Both the position numbers and the translations under genes were made by a program. The notes below the pieces were generated by a model, which was given only the letters and a program-made list of their open reading frames with translations, was not told where the DNA came from and ran no database searches. A DNA stretch of 64,000 nucleotides from JANNBN01 sp031430595 (GTDB lineage Bacteria; Actinomycetota; Acidimicrobiia; Acidimicrobiales; JANYDT01), in NCBI GenBank assembly GCA_031430595.1, contig JANPBU010000035.1, forward strand, positions 496,001 to 560,000, given 5' to 3'. Of this stretch, positions 60,935 to 64,000 are shown one piece after another. The first letter of the stretch is position 1. Every line of letters starts with the position of its first letter.

Positions 60935-62956
60935 CTACTCCTGGTCAATGATTTCTGCGCCGGGGAACGCTTTCAGAATGACGTCAACCGGCGATATGGA
61001 TGGGGCATCGCTGAGGCCAGCGAGATCGACCTCGTGGTCTTCCGGCAATGCCCGGGCAACGACTGTCGGCGCCGGGTTATCCATCGCTTCACGAAGCGGA
61101 CTGGGTTTCGCCGCGCTTGGCCGACCGGACGGCCGGTCCGAAGCCGTTGCACCTTCAGGATCGTTTGGTTCTGGGGTTGCCCCGGCATCGACAACGAGGC
61201 TCAGTGCCACGGTTCGACCAAGAGCTAAATGCAGCGAAGCCGATACATCGGCCACACGCTCGGTGCAGCGATTCAACGTCATCTCGTTCGGGAGTGCGAA
61301 GACCGCGGACGTGTCGGACAGCGAAGCAAAACGCCCAGCGTTGAACATCGCACGCGTCATCCGATTATCGATGGCGGCCATGAATGCGTCTTTGACGGCC
61401 GCAAGGTCAAGCTCTGAGCCGGAACCTAGTTCCGTTGCCCGACCGGGGGCTGAACCGACCGGACCGCCAGGACCGCCAGGACCGACTGACTGAGGTGACG
61501 ATGTCGGCCGGTTCGATTGAGGGCCACGACTCTGAGCCAACGCCGCCCGAGCACCCTGTGGACCTTGTCCCCCTCCTGCGGGCGACGGCGGCTTCGTAGT
61601 GGGCACTGACCGAAGTACAGGCGGCGACGTCGGCCCCTCTTGATCCGAACCTACTGATCCACTGGCTGATCCACTGGCTGATCCGATCGGCAAATGATCA
61701 TCCAAGATCGGCGATGCGGCCGGATGAGTTGTCGACTGGGTCGGTTGAACGAGCGTCGTCACGCTCGCGAGGTGAGCTATGTCCACAGAAGCCACGGCCG
61801 GATTCAATGACGAAATCGGTTGATGGGCAGGAACCGAAACCGGTGATGGTAAACCTGCTTCAAGGAGGTCGAGGCGAGCCATAATCGCCGAAGCTGACGT
61901 ATCGAGATCTGGGCGAACTAGCTTCACAAGGGCCACTTCAAGTGTTGTCCGCGGATCAATTGCATCGCGCATTGCGACGCCGGCGTCGCCGAGAACTTCG
62001 ATCGAACGAACCGTCAGCGCTGTTCCCAAACGTCGGCCAAGGTCGACCGCGTTCGTCGCGAACCGAGCTGCCACATCGGAACCCTGTCCAACCAACGAGG
62101 GGGCCATCAGCGACAAAAAACACTCGCGAAGCAAACTCACCAAATCACGAACAAGTTGGCGGGGATCGCGACCCTGATCAACGAGCGAGCCAATCGATGC
62201 AAGAACAGCGGCACTGCTTTTGTCGGCTATCGCACCAACAACGGCTTCAAGATCTGCGCCCGACTGATCAATATGACCGAGTGTCGCAACTTGATCAAGT
62301 ACCGACAACGCGTCACGAAACGAGCCGTTACCGCGACGCGCCACCGCGAGAACCGTGTCGTCATCGAGTTCAATCCCCGCCAACGACGCAACAGACTTCA
62401 GGTGCTCGTTTAGGGTGTCGAGTGAGGCCAGACGAAACTCAAAGTGCTGGGTTCGACTAATGATCGTGGCAAGAACTTTTTGCGGGTCAGTGGTTGCCAA
62501 CACAAAGACAACATGATCAGGTGGCTCCTCTAGCGTTTTAAGTAATGCGTTCGAAGCTGCCGTTGACAGCATGTGAACCTCGTCGATGATGTACACCTTG
62601 CGCCGACCAGCGGTACCGAGGGCCGCTCGGCCCACGAGTTCACGCATGGACTCGACACCGTTGTTCGATGCGGCATCTAACTCAAAAACGTCCATTGACG
62701 AACCGGCAACCACCTGCACACACGAATCGCACACCCCGCAGGGTTCGCCACCTTGCAGGTTCGTACAGTTAAGCGCCTTGGCCAAGATTCGCGCTGATGA
62801 TGTTTTTCCGGTTCCGCGGGGGCCCGAAAACAGGTACGCGTGTGAAACCGTTTCGTTTCGAACTGCGTTACTGAGCGCAACAGCCACATGTTCTTGGCCT
62901 TGCAGTTCTGCAAAGGTTTGGGGCCGAAACCGGCGGTAGAGCGACTGGTACGACAC
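60935..62956 (-). CDS. dnaX: DNA polymerase III gamma/tau subunit
   Basis: 673 residues from GTG 62956 (VSYQSLYRRFRPQTF); the ATG 62980 frame is less like the family start. Walker A GPRGTGKTSSARIL, zinc module CTNLQGGEPCGVCDSC, and Walker B IDEVHML. A Pro/Ser/Gly-rich linker (about 390-530, with SASGSASGSVGS repeat) leads to the tau C-terminal domain. Clamp loader. No clear slippery site for a gamma form was found. Confidence 0.95.
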   Translation of the reverse strand: MSYQSLYRRFRPQTFAELQGQEHVAVALSNAVRNETVSHAYLFSGPRGTGKTSSARILAKALNCTNLQGGEPCGVCDSCVQVVAGSSMDVFELDAASNNGVESMRELVGRAALGTAGRRKVYIIDEVHMLSTAASNALLKTLEEPPDHVVFVLATTDPQKVLATIISRTQHFEFRLASLDTLNEHLKSVASLAGIELDDDTVLAVARRGNGSFRDALSVLDQVATLGHIDQSGADLEAVVGAIADKSSAAVLASIGSLVDQGRDPRQLVRDLVSLLRECFLSLMAPSLVGQGSDVAARFATNAVDLGRRLGTALTVRSIEVLGDAGVAMRDAIDPRTTLEVALVKLVRPDLDTSASAIMARLDLLEAGLPSPVSVPAHQPISSLNPAVASVDIAHLASVTTLVQPTQSTTHPAASPILDDHLPIGSASGSASGSVGSDQEGPTSPPVLRSVPTTKPPSPAGGGQGPQGARAALAQSRGPQSNRPTSSPQSVGPGGPGGPVGSAPGRATELGSGSELDLAAVKDAFMAAIDNRMTRAMFNAGRFASLSDTSAVFALPNEMTLNRCTERVADVSASLHLALGRTVALSLVVDAGATPEPNDPEGATASDRPSGRPSAAKPSPLREAMDNPAPTVVARALPEDHEVDLAGLSDAPSISPVDVILKAFPGAEIIDQE

Positions 62957-63010
62957 GCGAATGACGGTACCACCGGCCACCGATGCACCGGGTCAAAACC
63001 AGCAATACAA

Positions 63011-63037
63011 AACGGCCGTCCCAGTGGGACGGCCGTT
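63011..63037 (-). terminator. Terminator hairpin after tRNA-Ser(CGA)
   Basis: AACGGCCGTCCC-AGT-GGGACGGCCGTT, a perfect 12-bp stem with a 3-base loop, then TTTGTATT on the minus strand. It lies 8 bp below the tRNA gene. Confidence 0.8.
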
Positions 63038-63044
63038 CGTTCAG

Positions 63045-63129
63045 CGGAAGAGGTGGGATTTGAACCCACGGAACCTTTCAGTTCAGCAGTGTTCGAGACT
63101 GCCCGATTCGGCCGCTCTCGCACCCTTCC
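63045..63129 (-). tRNA. tRNA-Ser (anticodon CGA)
   Basis: 85 nt, class II with a long variable arm. Acceptor GGAAGGG pairs with CTCTTCC; T-arm GTGGGTTCAAATCCCAC; anticodon stem GCAGT/ACTGC with loop CTCGAAC. CCA is not encoded. Just below tadA on the same strand. Confidence 0.93.
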
Positions 63130-63137
63130 TCGCAAGC

Positions 63138-63638
63138 TCATAGATTAGTCGCTGCACCGACCCGTTTCGACGCAAAAAAAGAACTGAGCAGTTCGGAACA
63201 CTCGGCAGCCCTCACTAATGCCACCAGTTCGACCTCGTGATGCAGTCTTGGATCGCTGAGAAGGTTGTACAACGAACCGCAGGCCCCGCCTTTCGAATCG
63301 GCAGCACCGAAAACAACGCGCCTCACTCGCGATGAAACAATCGCCCCAGCACACATCGCGCACGGTTCAAGGGTGACAACCAATGTGGCTTCGTCGAGCC
63401 GCCAGGTTCCGAGAACCGTCGCCGCATCACGCAGCGCCAGAATTTCCGCATGACCACAGGGGTCGTTGGTCAATTCGCGCTCGTTATGTCGCACTACGAT
63501 CACCTGACCCGCCACAAGAATTACCGCGCCTACCGGCACATCATCGTGGGTGCCAGCCTCCCTGGCGGCATCGAGCGCGATTGCCATAGCTTCAAGTTCT
63601 TCGGGCAAGACAGATCGCGGAATTGATACAAAACCCAT
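63138..63638 (-). CDS. tadA: tRNA adenosine(34) deaminase
   Basis: 166 residues. Zinc-site HAEILALRDA with catalytic Glu, and PCAMCAGAIV. Converts A34 to inosine in tRNA-Arg(ACG). VPVGAVIL and the GACGSLYNLLSDPRLHH end fit the family. It sits between two tRNA-Ser genes, all on the minus strand. Confidence 0.92.
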   Translation of the reverse strand: MGFVSIPRSVLPEELEAMAIALDAAREAGTHDDVPVGAVILVAGQVIVVRHNERELTNDPCGHAEILALRDAATVLGTWRLDEATLVVTLEPCAMCAGAIVSSRVRRVVFGAADSKGGACGSLYNLLSDPRLHHEVELVALVRAAECSELLSSFFASKRVGAATNL

Positions 63639-63658
63639 GTCTGCAGCGTAAGCGCGAC

Positions 63659-63685
63659 GAAGGCCGGTCGATATGACCGGCCTTC
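63659..63685 (-). terminator. Hairpin after tRNA-Ser(GGA)
   Basis: GAAGGCCGGTC-GATAT-GACCGGCCTTC, a perfect 11-bp stem, 4 bp below the tRNA gene. No T-run follows on the minus strand, so it may be a processing or weak termination signal. Confidence 0.55.
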
Positions 63686-63689
63686 TTGG

Positions 63690-63774
63690 CGGAGGAAGTG
63701 GGATTTGAACCCACGGTAGGTTTCCCTACGCACGCTTTCCAAGCGTGTCGATTCGGCCGCTCTCGCATTCCTCC
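63690..63774 (-). tRNA. tRNA-Ser (anticodon GGA)
   Basis: 85 nt, class II. Acceptor GGAGGAA pairs with TTCCTCC; D-arm GAGAGCGGCCGAATCG; anticodon stem CACGC/GCGTG with loop TTGGAAA; T-arm GTGGGTTCAAATCCCAC. CCA not encoded. Confidence 0.93.
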
Positions 63775-63899
63775 AACGACGCATGGACATAGTAGTTACC
63801 GAAATCGTCACACGTGACCTGGGCGCCCTTCGCGTGAATTGACAGACGAGAACTCAGCTAGCGTTTGGTGTAGAACGTTCTCAGAAGTTCCGTAACTAT

Positions 63900-64000
63900 C
63901 GGGCGACTGGGCGCGGTAGCTGGGTCCTGCGCAGAGCGACCCTCGTGAACCGAGTCAGGGCCGGAAGGCAGCAGCTCTCAGCGGATCGTCCGATGTGCCG
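63900..64000 (+). ncRNA. ffs: Signal recognition particle RNA (4.5S-type), 3' partial
   Basis: The conserved SRP domain IV stretch GTCAGGGCCGGAAGGCAGCA is at 63956-63975, after GTGAACCGA, with CAGCTCTCAGCGG beyond. The RNA runs past the window end. The 5' end is approximate; TTGACA at 63839-63844 may belong to its promoter, though no good -10 is placed. Opposite strand to tadA and dnaX. The 125 bp between the tRNA-Ser(GGA) and this RNA hold nothing else I can support. Confidence 0.85.

Noticed and set aside
62480..62490. A5G run in dnaX as programmed frameshift site
   Set aside because: It lies inside the ATPase domain near the beginning of the gene, not at the gamma/tau boundary.
1..64000. 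Prophage, insertion sequence or integrative element
   Set aside because: No transposase, integrase, terminal repeats or attachment sites were recognised on either strand.

Overview
The window looks like chromosomal DNA of an actinomycete, most likely from the class Acidimicrobiia (Ilumatobacter-like); that placement is inference. Evidence: a mycothiol glycosyltransferase (mshA), a dnaK-grpE-dnaJ-hspR operon with HAIR operators, an RsiG-type c-di-GMP-binding protein, an Lhr-Nei2 repair pair and many lipoproteins. Genes are densely packed, and many start and stop codons overlap (ATGA). I see no insertion sequence, prophage or CRISPR array.

Layout. 1-6.7 kb: 3' end of a GH2 glycosidase, a tandem alpha/beta-hydrolase protein, a free-standing A-T-TE synthetase and a membrane acyltransferase. 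6.7-7.9 kb: an intact vapBC-type module beside a decayed mazEF-like module. 7.9-12.7 kb: SAM hydrolase and proC, then ybjN, mshA, a HTH regulator and rsiG. 12.7-20.4 kb: moaD, a histidine phosphatase, a YgjP-type metalloprotein, a mini TraR/DksA protein, nei2, lhr and an FKBP. 20.6-29 kb: GNAT-like enzyme, ABC exporter, a crotonase/PLP-decarboxylase pair, PuuD-like membrane protein, cupredoxin and fdhD. 28.7-35.5 kb: LacI regulator, malEFG and a GH13 enzyme (maltodextrin use). 35.5-44.5 kb: methyltransferases, a TMEM175-type channel, two carbamoylases, a lipoprotein, a stand-alone E2-like acyltransferase domain, an MFS pump and its PadR neighbour. 44.5-48.6 kb: a polar amino acid ABC operon extended by GNAT and DUF2071 genes. 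48.6-58.3 kb: clpB, two envelope lipoproteins, an SSB-like protein, and the hspR/dnaJ/grpE/dnaK operon. 58.3-64 kb: a flavin amine oxidase, recR-ybaB-dnaX, two tRNA-Ser genes around tadA, and the start of the SRP RNA.

Themes. Heat shock: matching HAIR inverted repeats precede both clpB and dnaK, and hspR closes the dnaK operon. Sugar use: a perfect 18-bp palindrome lies between the LacI-type gene and malE. Signalling: the RsiG homologue carries two copies of the c-di-GMP signature and is coupled to a HTH gene directly upstream of mshA. Gene decay: three short relics (mazEF-like, DUF1697, Uma2) each show internal deletion or frameshift, and two GC-rich or 15-bp minisatellites are present.

The most unusual items are the RsiG-HTH-mshA-ybjN operon, the A-T-TE synthetase neighbourhood, the tandem array grown from the 3' end of moaD, and the E2 catalytic domain standing alone. 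All assignments are by reading; no database search was possible.
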